A DNA stretch of 64,000 nt from Sisyra terminalis (taxonomy: Eukaryota > Arthropoda > Insecta > Neuroptera > Sisyridae): positions 32,441,701 to 32,505,700 of the forward strand of contig OY292275.1 in the NCBI GenBank assembly GCA_958496175.1. The letters are read 5' to 3'. Positions 25,300 to 37,387 of this stretch are shown in pieces (the stretch's first letter is position 1; every line of letters begins with the position of its first letter). The notes under the pieces were generated by a model, which saw nothing but the letters and a program-made list of their open reading frames with translations, made no database searches and was not told the DNA's origin. Made by a program: the position numbers and the translations under genes.

Positions 25300-27034
25300 A
25301 GAGATCATTTAGTAAAGTAATTAGCTACTGTTACTTAAGTATGTTTATCACATATATATTTACTTTTTTTTTAAACGTAACTACCTGATTGGAAATTACT
25401 TTGAGATTGTATAAATAATGCTCATTAGGTTCCCATAAACCATGCCAAATAAAAAAATCCAAATTAAGGCCCAATGAATATGCAAATGGGAAATCCTAAC
25501 AAGAAACAAAATAATTATTGTTAGATTTTTGGTAAAAATTTCGGTGATATTTGCTCTATATTTTTTTAAATAGTTGTAATTGAAAAAAAACCTTAGTCCA
25601 AGTACTTGTGAATTGTATCCTGAAGACTTGGGTAAACTTTTATCAAAATCGGTTGAGTAGTTCTCGAGAAATCCTGACAACTGGCTTTGAAAACACACTT
25701 TAGATAAAAATGCGACAATAAACAAGCAGCTGCACCGATATACTTGCGGCGTGCTGAGCTTACCAAGATTGTATCTCCGAAACTATTATTTGGATTAACT
25801 TAAAAATTTAGGACAATATTCGAGAGATGTTGTTGAAATTAATAAGATAATAAAAAAACAATTTTTTTAAGCCCTAAAACCCTTGTAACCCTTTAAAGAG
25901 ATAATGATTAAAAAGAAGTACTGGTAGCACTATCTGAAAAACCGTAAAATTCGTTGCAGAATAGATGCGTGTTTAATTTTAAATTAAAGTTTCATTGTTT
26001 GGTAAATTTTTAGTACACACTTCCAATTAAAAGAATTGAAATTTACCATAAACATTATTTATTGTTTATTATTTAAAATGCCTGCTATCGATTGTTGACC
26101 TATTCGTGATCGATCGTTTGCCCACCCCTCGGGTTGACTGATTAACATGATCTTATAGAATTATAGCTTAGAATAATTAAAACATCTAAGAAAATGTATT
26201 TAGAAATAACTATATATGTCTTAAAACTCATAAAAAAGTGAGATTTTATCAATTTTTGTATACATATGAGTTTAAATATGTTCAATGTTCATATAGGTAT
26301 GAATCGTATATAAAATAAAATATATATTTAAAAAACGCACTAAGTTTGTTAAAGCATAAAAATTTATGTATTTTTTTATATTTACGTTCATATTAGTAAT
26401 TAAAAATGTGCCAATATTACCAATTTCAATGAATCAATTTTCGCAAATCAATTTTAGGTAGTACGAAGTTCACCGGGTCCTCTACGTTAGTTTTAAAATA
26501 AGGGGATAATTTTTAGTTAACTTAATGTTAGAAAAGAAAATATTGTTTCATATTTTTGTATTCTAACAATGAAACAGAAATGAAACAATTATGACTCAGA
26601 AAAAAAATGCAAAACCCGGATGTTTAGATTTTAAACTTGAAAAAATATTTAATCGAAAATTTGCTTTGTGTATTATAAAAATAAATTCAATAAACTCATT
26701 CATTAATAAATTTATTTATTTTTTGTTACAGCTTACAGCCTCGAAATCGAAAGTAGCTGAGTTTTGTGATTTGAGCAATATGGTGTGAGTGTCTTGATTT
26801 TTTGATCTCAATTTTTGAGAAAAATATAAATAATTTTCTTAAATTAGTCAAATGATACACTGTGTAAACATTCTAAAAGTGTGAATAAATCAACATAAAA
26901 ATGTGTCAATATTTAAAATTTGATAATAACAAAAAATTAGCAGCCGTGATTCATTTGAAATTACGAACGTATACTTAAAAATATAAATAAATTGTTTATG
27001 AAACAATCAATCAAATTACGGGAGTAGAAAAATA
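25300..27034. other. AdoR upstream region
   Basis: Holds repeat E (25970-26140) and, at 25396-25725, a 109-codon minus-strand frame whose DNA resembles insect repeat sequence (CTCAACCGATTTTGAT-like on the minus strand). At about 26731-26782 a short segment with an acceptor-like TTGTTACAG before it and GTGTGAGT after it could be a 5' UTR exon of AdoR; this is weak. No clear promoter element was identified. Confidence 0.4.
25970..26140 (+). repeat. Dispersed repeat family E, copy 1
   Basis: Matches the inverse of 39555-39730 across about 165 bp: GATGCGTGTTTAATTT, AAGTTTCATTGT, AATTAAAAGAATTGAAAT, AAAATGCCTGC and GATCGATCGTTTGCCCACC. Function unknown. Confidence 0.6.
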
Positions 27035-27449
27035 ATGAATTTCACTTTGGATAATTATACCGAGTGGATTATAACAGATAGCCCGTGGGATAAATTGAAT
27101 GTTCCCTATGCAGTTTGTGAAGGGATTGTTGCACTGGTCGCAATCATTGGTAATGCAATGGTTATTCATGTTTTTCGGAAAGAGAAAAAGTTGCGTCGAA
27201 GAACTAATTACTACATAGTGTCCTTAGCAAGTGCTGACTTTTTGGTTGGACTGTTAGGAATTCCTTTTGCTGTTCTAGCTTCTGTTGGATTACCTCATAA
27301 CTTGTATGCCTGCTTACTTACTGTGTCATTGTTAGTGGTGCTTTGCACAATTTCTATTTTTTGTTTGGTCGCCGTTTCTGTGGATCGTTACTGGGCGATA
27401 CTATATCCAATGGGATACTCAAGGACTGTTCGTACGAAAACCGCTATTG
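27035..27449 (+). CDS. AdoR: Adenosine receptor (AdoR-like GPCR), coding exon 1
   Basis: First coding exon of a class A GPCR at the plasma membrane that should bind extracellular adenosine and signal through G proteins. It encodes residues 1-138 plus one base of codon 139. The ATG at 27035 has an in-frame TGA at 26999 with no other ATG between, so the start is well supported. Residues 2-4 (NFT) and 7-9 (NYT) are N-glycosylation sites in the outside N terminus. TM1 is about 24-46 with Asn40, TM2 about 59-81 with Asp68 in LASAD, TM3 about 92-116 with the disulfide Cys93, followed by DRY at 117-119. The exon ends at a GTAAGT donor (phase 1). Reading continues openly past the donor to 27712, but that stretch loses GPCR character and is intron. 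The family call rests on TM2/TM3 together with the TM6/TM7 motifs of exon 3. Confidence 0.93.
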
Positions 27450-27712
27450 GTAAGTTTTTTTTCCATTATCTTCGGTTACCTACTTGGAATGTAGTTTTCA
27501 TATTTCCTATAAAGTATTTTTTTTTCTTAAATAATTGCTGCACTTTTCCCTCTCAACAAAAAGCACAAAGTTTGCAAGTATTCATGTTTGCCACTCGAAC
27601 ACGTCGTATTAAGTTATCTATAGAAATATTCATTGTATTAAATCCGTTTTTAATCTTCAAAACATTTTTCTTTTCTTTGTCTTTTTTCATATGTTTAATT
27701 TTTATCAATTAA

Positions 27713-29339
27713 TTGTACTTAAATATTTTACTTTTAAAGCTATTTATTTTAAGATTTAAATGGTAATCTTCATACGCCATTATATCAAGTAATTGATTTT
27801 TATTATAAAGGTGATAAAATTCAGAAATTAAATCTTAAATTTCATGAATTTTTAATTTTTAAACGAAGTAATTTTTGATTTTGAAAAAGTAGCATCTCAA
27901 TTCGAAACGTTTATTTTTTACGGCATGAAGTTGGTCCAGTTTAAATAAAAAAAAATCAAATATTCTTTTAAAGATGGAAAAATAGGGGATGATTGATGGC
28001 TTGGACACTATGATGCGACTGTACACTATGTACACGCGATGCTAATTTTTTTTCACAAAAATTTTAAGGTCATTATTGATTTTCAAACAATAGTTAGAAA
28101 CAATTTCAAATATTTTTCGTTCTTGGAATATCGTGGAAACCCGTTTGAACGGGTGGCGGAATTTCATTATTACGGACGCTCATTAAGGGTTTTCGAGGAT
28201 TTTCTTTAAGAAAGGCTTCTGTCTTTTTCTTTTAATAATTTTCTAAGTAAAAAATTTTCCTGCACCATCAATAGTTTTCCAGCAAATCAAAGAAAACTTT
28301 GCTTATGGGTCGATAAATATTTAGATCCATTGTATGTATAGTAAAACGCGATATTATGATGAAATTCTCCGGCTTATACTAATGTAAATCTTTCACAAAT
28401 TGAATTGGATTTCCTGGAATTCCAAGTAGGAGCATTTATAAGAGATTATATATTTATATGTATTATAAGAGGGACATATGAAATGACATTTTTTAATTGA
28501 CAAAAAAATTTATAGAACTTATATAGCTTTTATAGTTTTTTTCTTACTCAGTCTGTTTAATTTTAAAGTTCTTTTCTTATATAATATGTTTTGATGATTT
28601 TGCCCCAGGAATATATTCCTTACGTTTTCACTTGAGAAACCTGAGTAAATATCTGACATAATTGATATCTATATTTTTTATTTTATCCTATGAAAATTCC
28701 AATGTTATTAACGTAACGATTTTTAGTTTGAATACCATAATATAAGATTTGATAAAACGGCTTCATTATTTTTATTTATAGAATAAATGGTAGTGGATTT
28801 AAAAAAAATATCAGTAGGTATCCACAATTTATTTGATTATGAAAAGTAAATATATTTTCTAAGAATTTCTCATCTCAAAAGTGAGTATTTTGTTTTCTAT
28901 TTTTACATATTTTTATGACAAAATATTGTATCAAATTAAAAGTATCTTACGTAAAACTGTATCAGTTTACAAAAACATAATTAGTGAGTCACAAAAATTC
29001 TAAAGTTTCATTTAGCCATTAAGGTGTATAACGTGTATATATAGTTAAAGAAAATTAATATTCTATTTTTGGATAATTAGTGGAATGTTATGTTTTTCGA
29101 ATTAATATACATATATAAGATTAATTTATTAATTTAAAGCTATGAAATTTTTTTCGATTTAGTAGTAAATATTTCAGTTTTGTAATTGATTTCTAATATA
29201 TTTTATGTATTTACTAAATATATTCAATTTATTTTTAGTCCTTATAGTTTTTAATTATTTATAGTGTTACAATTAAGCAATGAATAAACTTATGAATACA
29301 ATAATAGGCAAACGTATATTTATACATATATTGCATACG
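27713..29339. other. AdoR intron 1, proximal part, nothing recognised
   Basis: AT-rich intronic DNA after the extended open frame that follows exon 1. No repeats or genes recognised. Confidence 0.55.
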
Positions 29340-29630
29340 AATATGTCGGCAAAGACAGAGAATTAACACGCTATTTAATTATATACGTGTGAGTGCACAC
29401 CAAATATATTAATTTTTGTCTCAAACTGAACTAACTGATTGTTGTCATTTGTTTCAACTGTTATTTCTATTTCATTCAATTGCCAAATTTTTGTCATTAG
29501 TCTCTCGTTGCATTAGTGTTAGCTTTGAATATTTCACGGGCAGTTATTAAAAATAGTTATTTTAAAAATACCATAATATCAAACGATAGACCTTTAATAA
29601 ATTGATTTAATTGTATTACTGTTATTGTGT
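29340..29630 (+). repeat. Dispersed repeat family D, copy 2
   Basis: Carries GTCTCAAACTGAACTAACTG, TTGTTGTCATTTGTTTCAAC, TTTCATTCAATTGCCAA and GAATATTTCACGGG. The copy continues into TAAAAATACCATAATATCAA and ACCTTTAATAAAT, shared with copy 3. Together, copies 2 and 3 flank the interrupted MITE and hairpin in direct orientation. Confidence 0.65.
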
Positions 29631-29782
29631 CAGTATTGGTTGTAAATATTTCACTGAGAACCATTAGTTCAGTGGTTCTTAACTAGTTCCATATACTCAT
29701 TTACCGAACCCTTAACAGTTGGAAAAATAGAATATGCTTTTTTGAAACTCAAAATATAGATATATACAGTAGTATATATTTC

Positions 29783-30055
29783 CCTTGAGCCAAAATGCAG
29801 GAATCAAGCCTCTTCCAAAATGAGTCCATTGCGTCGGCCAGCATCTGTGCTGGAATTTGAGTTACTACTCTTCTTATTTCCTTCTTTAAATCGAAGAGGG
29901 TCCGAGGCTTGTTTTCGTACACTTTAGATTTCAGGTACCCTCTTCGATTTGAAGGAGGAAATAAGAAGAGTAGTAACTCAAATTCCAGCACAGATGCTGG
30001 CCGACGCAATGGACTCATTTGGGGAGAGGCTTGATTCCTGCATTTTGGCTCAAGG
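29783..30055. repeat. Near-perfect hairpin: 119-bp arms, 35-nt loop
   Basis: Arms 29783-29901 and 29937-30055 are inverted copies with 4 mismatches in 119 (two near 29815-29819, two near 29884-29888). Three of the four would be G-U or similar wobble changes in RNA. The right arm plus 30056-30089 is the open C terminus of a transposase; the left arm carries the same stretch on the minus strand. It lies in AdoR intron 1, so the receptor pre-mRNA would carry the fold. Confidence 0.92.
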
Positions 30056-30089
30056 AGACCATATGGCCGGCATAGTTTTCAGATCTTGA
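29937..30089 (+). pseudogene. Tc1/mariner-like transposase C-terminal fragment
   Basis: Fifty codons and a stop, TLFDLKEEIRRVVTQIPAQM then LADAMDSFGERLDSCI and GDHMAGIVFRS. Order and composition match the C-terminal tail of insect Tc1-like DDE transposases. The inverted copy on the left (29749-29933, minus strand) adds a preceding YLKSKVYENKPR block. No DDE core is nearby, so both are fragments. Confidence 0.7.
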
Positions 30090-30644
30090 ATTTTGTTTTA
30101 CTGAAAAAATAGTATGTATTTCTGAGTATTTTGATTAATAATTTTTTTTCGCACTTATTTTGACTGTTTTACCCATTTGAAAAACATGCTTTCTTTCTGA
30201 CGGATCCTGTATTAATTCATAGGTTATATGAGCCGGGGGTGTATTTTGACCTTTGTTGAACCCGCGAGACTGACTCACCCATCCCCTGAGGTTCGATTGA
30301 ATCCATGTTAAGAACTAGTATACGAGTCAATATAATAAAAAGCAAACATATATATTATACATGTAGGTATGATAGAGAACAAAGAATGTAAACACATTTG
30401 TGTCTGAATACTAAAGATCTGTTAAGTGCTGAAAATAAAATTGTAACAGTTTACAGTAGTAGTGCGCTTACAACATTTTCAGCACAGAAATTTTATTTTT
30501 AAGCAGTAAATAGATTTAAAATTTGTGTCTTGTGACGTCACTAGTCATCTGTTACTTATAACATATGTGAACATCTGTGAATATTAACAATATACATCTG
30601 AATGCTTTATGGATACATTAAATTTATTTAACATATTTGTGCTA

Positions 30645-30850
30645 ATTTTAAATTAACTGATTATTGTCTAACGTTTCAACTGTCATTTCAATTTCATTCA
30701 ATTGTCAATTTTTGTTATTTGTCAGTTATGTGTGTTGGCTGGAATATGTTATGGGTAGCTACTAGTAACAGTTAATTTAAAAATACCATAACATTAAACG
30801 ACAGATCTTTAATAAATAGTTTTCATTATATTACTGTATTTCCATAATGT
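30645..30850 (+). repeat. Dispersed repeat family D, copy 3
   Basis: Direct-orientation partner of 29420-29630, with TTTCATTCAATTGTCAATTT, ATGGGTAGCTACTAG and AAAAATACCATAACATTAAA. No coding content and no recognised family. Confidence 0.65.
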
Positions 30851-32659
30851 TTTTCTGATTATCAAATGGAATATTTTGATAAGTTTAATTATCCAAACTT
30901 AAAAATATAAAATTTGAAAGAAGATATAGTGCCAATTTGAATATTATAGAACCAATTAAAAAAAGTTATACCCTGGTTCTTCGAGGTTAATCGTTGAAGG
31001 ACCAATTCTTTCAGTATTGAAAAAAGTTTTAGTGTATCAAACGATTTTGTTTATCAAACATCTTAGAAGCATTTAGTTTATTGATTTATTTAATTTTAAA
31101 ATTTAGAAATATATTTGTTTTTCGTGATTTATCTTTCATTGAAAAATCAGTCTGAACAATTTGTGTAGTCTATAGTCCATAGTCTGAGTGCTACATTTTT
31201 TATTCGAATTATCTCTTGACAAAATCTTCCCTCGAGTTTATCAGATACAGACTAAAATATTCTAACTAATATACTCAATTCAGTTGGTCTATTTATAACC
31301 AAAATTACAATCTGTTTATAAAGTTTAATGAAAAAGTTAAATGATAGAAACATATGAATACAAATGGTCAATATATTTTTATGATAATTTAAAAAAAAAA
31401 AGAATTGATTTATTTTTTATTTTGAATTTATAATTTACTACCAAAGTAATATCGAGCCATTGAAATTTTAAAAAATTGTAGGAAATAAGCAGAGAAGACA
31501 ATTAAAAAAAAAAGTAATATACGCGTTTCTAATTAAATAATGCTACATTGTAGAGAAGAAAATCTATATTAATTGCAGGCGATCAATTTTGTTATTTTCT
31601 GTTGGATATTAGAGAATAATTAACATCTCCCAAAGGACTAGTCCGTCGAGTGACGCCAAATATTTTGTCCTGACCGCCCTTGGTCTTTGGCAAATATATA
31701 ATCTGTTATATAACAAGAAGTGACAAGTTGGTCTCAACTTTCTTCGAGGACTGTGACAATTAACAACCACTGTCAACGGGAGGCATTTTATTAGTTTCTA
31801 TATGGATGGTGGATGGCGGATGGTGTTAATTTTAATTGAAACTCTTCTCTTAATTAAAGAAAAATTTAATGTAGAACTTTGCAGCTTTGAAAAAACAAAA
31901 TAGTTACAGCAAACGGATAAGATTTATATTCGTAGATCTTTAATTCAATTTAATTTTTTGATTTTTTTTTCTGTTTCTTCATGAAAAACTGAAAAAGAAA
32001 AGCAAATCATTTTTTAACATATGCTCTTGCTAAAAAGTTACAACCAATTAAGTACTGTATAATACATTAATTTTATCCTTGTATACTCACTTGTCTCCAG
32101 GGTCAGAAGGTCATTGTATTTTTTATACAAAGAATTTTTAATGAAAATTACAGTGTAACTTGATTATTTGAACGAGGACATAACAATTACAATTTAGCAA
32201 AACACATCAATTGCGCACCTTTTATTTTCTTCAATCAAAAAACCGAATTTAAAATGAATTTGTGCAATACGTTTCATAAGAGTAAATGAATGATAATATT
32301 TTAAATTTGGCATCACCCACCCACTTCGCTAGAGGAATAGTAAAATCTAAAATTTTTATATGTAAATTTAGAAGAAGTATGTTAAGATTATATTTTTTAG
32401 AAATTCAATAAACTTTTCTATGATTTTGTTAGCCATTTTATAAAAATATAAATGAAAATTTAAGAAGGAATGTGATAAAACTAATTATTTTTCTGTTTAG
32501 TAAACTTTTTTTATGCTTTTTTGGTATGTTATAACTCATTGATTTAGTTTTATGCGGTTTTAAAAAATTATGGAATGTATCGAACATGTGTCTTTTTTGT
32601 GTAAGTTTTTTATGCTTATTCCTGTGGAACGTATCTACCTACATATTATAAAAAGAGAA
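30851..32659. other. AdoR intron 1, nothing recognised
   Basis: AT-rich, no coding or clear repeat structure; a slightly GC-richer patch lies at 31620-31790. Confidence 0.5.
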
Positions 32660-33207
32660 CCGAGAGTACTCATTTAAAGTATCTTTTTACATATGACACT
32701 CCAGGTTTTCCCATCAAGTGCTAACATAGTAACGAAAAGTCACATTCACTGTTGAGTAAGCCACATAAAATCGATCATGTGGTAAGCACTTCCTCCTCAG
32801 ATCGATTCCTACTGGTTTCAGTGATTGATCCTATGCGTTATTTAGGGTCATAAGTTCATAACAAAACACAACTTTAGGGGTAACTGCAGGCTTTAAACTA
32901 GAATGGAGTCTCTGACGGTATAAGTGGTATCCGTAGTATAAACACTGATTTACCTCAAATGCACCAGGCAAATATAGTGGCCTCTACCAAGTTTTTATGC
33001 CAGGCTTTTACACACACCCTGGTTCGATTTTCATCGCATAACTTTGGTGGATTAGATTTGGGAGTAGCATTACTGGAGCATCCACTTTCAGGATAAGTGT
33101 ATGAGACGGAAGGCTATGTGGATTAAGTGTATTAAGGAACTCCACAGGATAGTTTACAGCATCACTCGTATGCATTAAACTGTTCACAGATTTGTACTTT
33201 TTAAGAA
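32660..33207 (-). pseudogene. Helitron helicase (PIF1-like) C-terminal remnant
   Basis: Minus-strand blocks in order: SLMHTSDAVNYPVEFLNTLN, LPSHTLILKVDAPVMLLPNL, then after a shift VEATIFAWCI, VFILRIPLIPSETPF, QSLKPVGIDLRR and HDRFYVAYSTV. They follow the order of the last helicase motifs of insect Helitron Rep-helicase proteins, including the region that normally reads GQFYVACSR. At least four stops or shifts are present. The rolling-circle Rep domain is not seen. Adjacent Helitron-like repeats may be its nonautonomous relatives (inference). Confidence 0.78.
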
Positions 33208-33444
33208 ATAAAAAATAATTTAATGTTTCGTGTTTAGTGATACTTCGGTTATAAAATTTGAAATTTAAACTGTTGATCCCTTTGAGAACCATTATCACCT
33301 TTTTCGGAAAGGAGTTTTTAAAATTCGTTTCATACCAAATGTCTCCATCATATAGTATAAGGAACACTTCCTTCAAACTTCACGTCTCTACGACCAGACT
33401 GTCAGTCAGGACAAACGATTTTACATTTAAAGTTAACTAATATT

Positions 33445-33690
33445 CAAGGGCGGATTCAGGATTTTTTTCTCGGGGGGGGGGACAATATCATCTTTCATTT
33501 GCAAGAGCGTAAAAGGGATCACGAAAAAAAATCGCAATTCCAGCCAGAAATAGACTAAAGTTTCACTAATGTTTTTTCTGTTACTTTATTCATATACTTT
33601 CACAACTTTAATAATTTGATTTGTTTTTAGGTATGTACTGTTATGGAATCTCTACAAAACACAAAAATACCCGGGGGGAGGCACGTACCC
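33445..33690. mobile_element. Partial hAT-type MITE related to 48665-48906
   Basis: Starts CAAGGGCGGATTCAGG with a G run, then the shared internal block (CTTTCATTTGCAAGAGCG, AGCCAGAAATAGACTAAAGT) in the opposite orientation to the other copy. The far terminal repeat is missing and replaced by a short G/C-rich inverted repeat near 33672-33704. Confidence 0.65.
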
Positions 33691-33715
33691 CTCCCCCCCG
33701 TATAAATACGTTAAT

Positions 33716-33915
33716 CACTAAGTCACTAAAATAGTGGTATGTAGTGATCAAATAATTTTCAAAAAATATTTCTAAATATCTAAAAAGAGTATGTTCAATT
33801 GCGTATACCTACGGTAGGTATACCTACCGTGAACCAAATACTCCGTAAATCAATCAGTATCTATACATAAATAAAAAATATCGTCAAATTCAATAAATTC
33901 GGTCTTAATTATGAC
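33716..33915 (-). repeat. Helitron-like repeat, inverted truncated copy
   Basis: Minus-strand copy of the first ~200 bp of the 37915-38291 repeat. It keeps the perfect palindrome ACGGTAGGTATACCTACCGT at 33811-33830 and the GACGATATTTTTTATTTATG block. The distal half is missing, cut off where the remains of the hAT MITE at 33445-33690 begin. Confidence 0.6.
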
Positions 33916-34483
33916 TTAAAATAGTCAAAAGTTTCCAAAATACTCGCGTCAAAATATCAGAAGTTACGGGTCTAGATGTTTGAATATTATTAGGAATCCT
34001 ATCTCACTGTCTCGATTCTCGAATGAACTTTTTTCCCAAAACTATTAAACTACTGCAATATACAACACTACCGCGAAATTTAATTTGTACAATTGCACGA
34101 AACCCAGTTCCTCCATAATCAACTATAACCATTATGTGTCTATACACTTATTATTAAAATATATGAATTTCAACTATATAACCAAAACAAATTGGACAGT
34201 CTCGAGTTCACCATACACGATTTGGGGTATGCTTTTGCTCTGGAAGCGCATTATAAATTTCATTTATCATTATGACTTACCGTATATTTAACACTCTGAA
34301 CACCCCCTTCCCTCTTTAAATTGTCACTCTTTCGCTGTCGATAGGGGCCACTAATTTTAGTTCACAAAAATATCGGTAAGTATTTTCTTTTAGTTTGCCG
34401 AATTTCAAGGAGTACTCGCTCACTAATGTAATTATTTCAGATTTTCAGGTTTACTTAACTAAACTTTACTTAATCTTTTTCAG

Positions 34484-34491
34484 ATATATAT

Positions 34492-34555
<64 letters not shown>
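34484..34555. repeat. (TA)n microsatellite
   Basis: About 72 bp of almost pure TA dinucleotide with one G interruption near 34493. Length is likely variable and prone to assembly error. Confidence 0.97.
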
Positions 34556-34559
<4 letters not shown>

Positions 34560-37387
34560 CAGAATTAAATTTTTAAGCAGACCCTAAGTTGCCCTAAGTT
34601 TTTGTTTTTAATAATAAACCAACTTTGTTTTATTCTAAGTGATAAAACGTTTCGTCTATAACGGTACTTTGATTAAGAAATTTAAAATTTTGTCTAATCA
34701 ACTATATAACTAGCTAGATAAACCATGTCCATCAATAATAGATATGTATACGTGTCGTATAGATTAAAAATTGAAAATTAAAACTGCAAATATTCTTCAA
34801 ATATTTTGAAGACAATGTTTCCATTTTGCTTCATATTCGATTTTTATGCTACGAACATCCTGACTAAAAATTTTCGAGTGGTTTTCTTTTGGAATGCAGT
34901 ACAAATCCCTTTCGGGTTCTAATTGGGCAATCCCCTAATAAGATCCCAATTGAGCAATCTGTTATTAAACAGCTCATTATTTTTGTCTAGTGCAGATTCA
35001 TTGAGAGTTATATTCGATGCTTCTTTCGAATAGCAGATGCAAGTGCATTCAGTAGTCGTTAGATGTTCGTACATTAACAAATTATTGGATTGATTCTTGA
35101 CATCTGGCTTGTAAACGCCGAAATTCGTAAGTCGTATTCGACTTATTAATATTTAGCATTTCTAAATAATTTTTGCGATATATAACATATATATTACGCT
35201 AATAACAATAATATTTTATACTATAAAGTATATTTACAATTTTACTAGAACATTACACTTAAAGTTGAAATTAAGTATTATAGAAACATGTGAGTATATA
35301 AAGCAACGTGGATTCAATTAAATAACATCAAATATAAATTTAAAACGAAACAAGACAAAAATATATTTCCCATTTATATTTATATACATCTGGTTAATTT
35401 CCTTCTTCCAAACATAATATCCTGGCCAAACTGTTATTTAAATTTACTACAAAATGTCATTTGAAATATGTTATCAATCGCATTATACGTTTATAATTCA
35501 ACACCGAGAAAAAATGATGCTAAGTGTTGAGAAGATATTATTCTTTGCACGATTTCTAAAGTTTCATTAATAGTAATTAAGAGAAAATATTTACTTCGAC
35601 GAGGATTAATTTTCTGCAGAAAACGTGTATTGTTAGTAAAGTCATAAATATAATTAAATAACAAAACGTTAAGATATTATTGTGACATATTCTTCCTTAT
35701 TGGAAACAAGAAAACCGATAATTATAATTTCAATTAACGGAAAATGAACTATGAAACCCAATAAGTTTAACAGTTCAAAGTAAATAATACTTATTTGTTT
35801 CTGAACATATTCGTTTGTCTTATGAACTTAAGAATTTACTATATTAAATTCAATTTAATTGTATCTATATCTTATATGTATGTAAGGAATTATTTGATTT
35901 GCAGAAGATGATAAGAAATATAGGTATCTGCCAAATGCACCTCTTTGTAAATTGATTATATTTTAAGCTTCAAAGCTTAACTCACATAATAATTAAACGC
36001 TTCTTATATGATCACTATATACATGTTCATTTTCCTATATACTTGTAGATATAGATAACGCATGATTAGAAACTTATTTTGTAAGAATTTAATTTTTCTT
36101 GCTTCTTCTGATGCCAATTTAATGTTGAGCATTGACAAATTTAAAGTATATTAAATAGCTTTATATAATTTATGTAAAACTTAAGAACATTCGGGAAGTA
36201 TTCGGTGTCGAATTTCTTATTTAACTAATAAAATATTGCTGGAAGCCTGCACTTATTGTTCGGTATACTAAACATAATTACGTTAATTATTACGTATATG
36301 CAAATTATTTATAAATTAGATTCATTATAAATTACGTTAAGAAAATTATTTCATTTTATGTATTTTATAGAGTACCATAAACTTTTCTGTGATGTTGAAA
36401 GAAAATAAACATTTTTTATTTCTTACAAAATGGAGTTTAAAATTCGTCTCAACTTTTTCAACAATTTCGAGTAGTTGAAGTGTAGCGTTCAACTAAAGTA
36501 TTTTACTTTCATTCCATCGATTTCATGTTTTATTCAGTAGAAGTTCAATGGTTTTATCAATAGTGTTTTATTTTCCCATAATGGTTTCAAGCATTGTTCA
36601 GTTGTTTGAAAATATAAAGTTCTAAAATATAATGTACTGTCTACTACTGTCTAAATTTTTATTCTTAATTCTTAAATTTAAAAAAATAATAAAAAGAGTA
36701 CAAAATTATAATTATTTATCACAGATCATTCAAACTGAAGATTACTATCCCTTTTAGATAAGTAGGTGTAGATAAATACCGATCACTAAAGCGGTAAAAA
36801 GCCAAAAAAGCTTACAAGTTTTATTCTGTTGTACGTAAGTCAAATTATATCTATGCTTACATTTTTATCATCTATTCAAATATTGAATTGATATTTGTCT
36901 TTTTACTTTCATATACCGCGTCCATAAGTCTGTATAAAGTTGTATTTTAAACGCGAAAACAATTGGTTACAATATTTTTAAGGAAATATATATTTTGAGG
37001 ATTCCTGAATCTCATATGTTTGAAATTTGCGAATCTTTGCAAATCTTAAAAAGCTGTTTGTGGTAGAAAATTATTCGTTTTTACATTTTGTTTGGTATAG
37101 GGATATATTGAAATGTACTTTTAAACTATTTTAATTTTGTCAGGATAACTACTTAAATAGTTTTAATATTTCAACTAATTATTTTTTTTATTAACTTTAA
37201 TACAACCAACTTAAAAAAAATGTATTTAATACTAATGGAAATTGTACCCTATGTATTCAGTAGCATTGGTCGTTACCGGGGGGTCAACGAAGATAGCTTA
37301 GAGGACTTAGACCTCCTAGCGTGTCAAGATAGCATATTGACTTTTCATATCTATTATTATAAAGAGGAAAGATTTGATTGTTTGTTT
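34556..37387. other. AdoR intron 1, nothing recognised
   Basis: AT-rich sequence after the TA microsatellite. No supported features. Confidence 0.5.

Larger units (their letters stand above)
29670..30320 (+). mobile_element. hAT-type MITE copy B, interrupted by a transposase hairpin
   Basis: The left part begins CAGTGGTTCTTAAC and runs to about 29780. The right part resumes about 30235 (CGAGACTGACTCACCC, GGTTCGATTGAA) and ends GTTAAGAAC near 30316. Compared with the copy at 63570-63812, about 450 bp is inserted, including the hairpin at 29783-30055 and a transposase tail. Its 8-bp flanks do not match clearly. Confidence 0.6.

Noticed and set aside
27450..27712. The open frame that continues past AdoR exon 1 to a stop at 27712
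   Set aside because: The protein loses GPCR character at a strong GTAAGT donor, and the real TM4-TM7 are found in phase at 58703 and 58982.
30235..30320. GGTTCGATTGAATCC, looking like a tRNA T-arm
   Set aside because: It belongs to the hAT-type MITE and recurs in its other copies; no acceptor stem or anticodon arm is present.
34484..34555. TA run as a possible origin or matrix attachment site
   Set aside because: It is a simple microsatellite; nothing beyond base composition supports a function.
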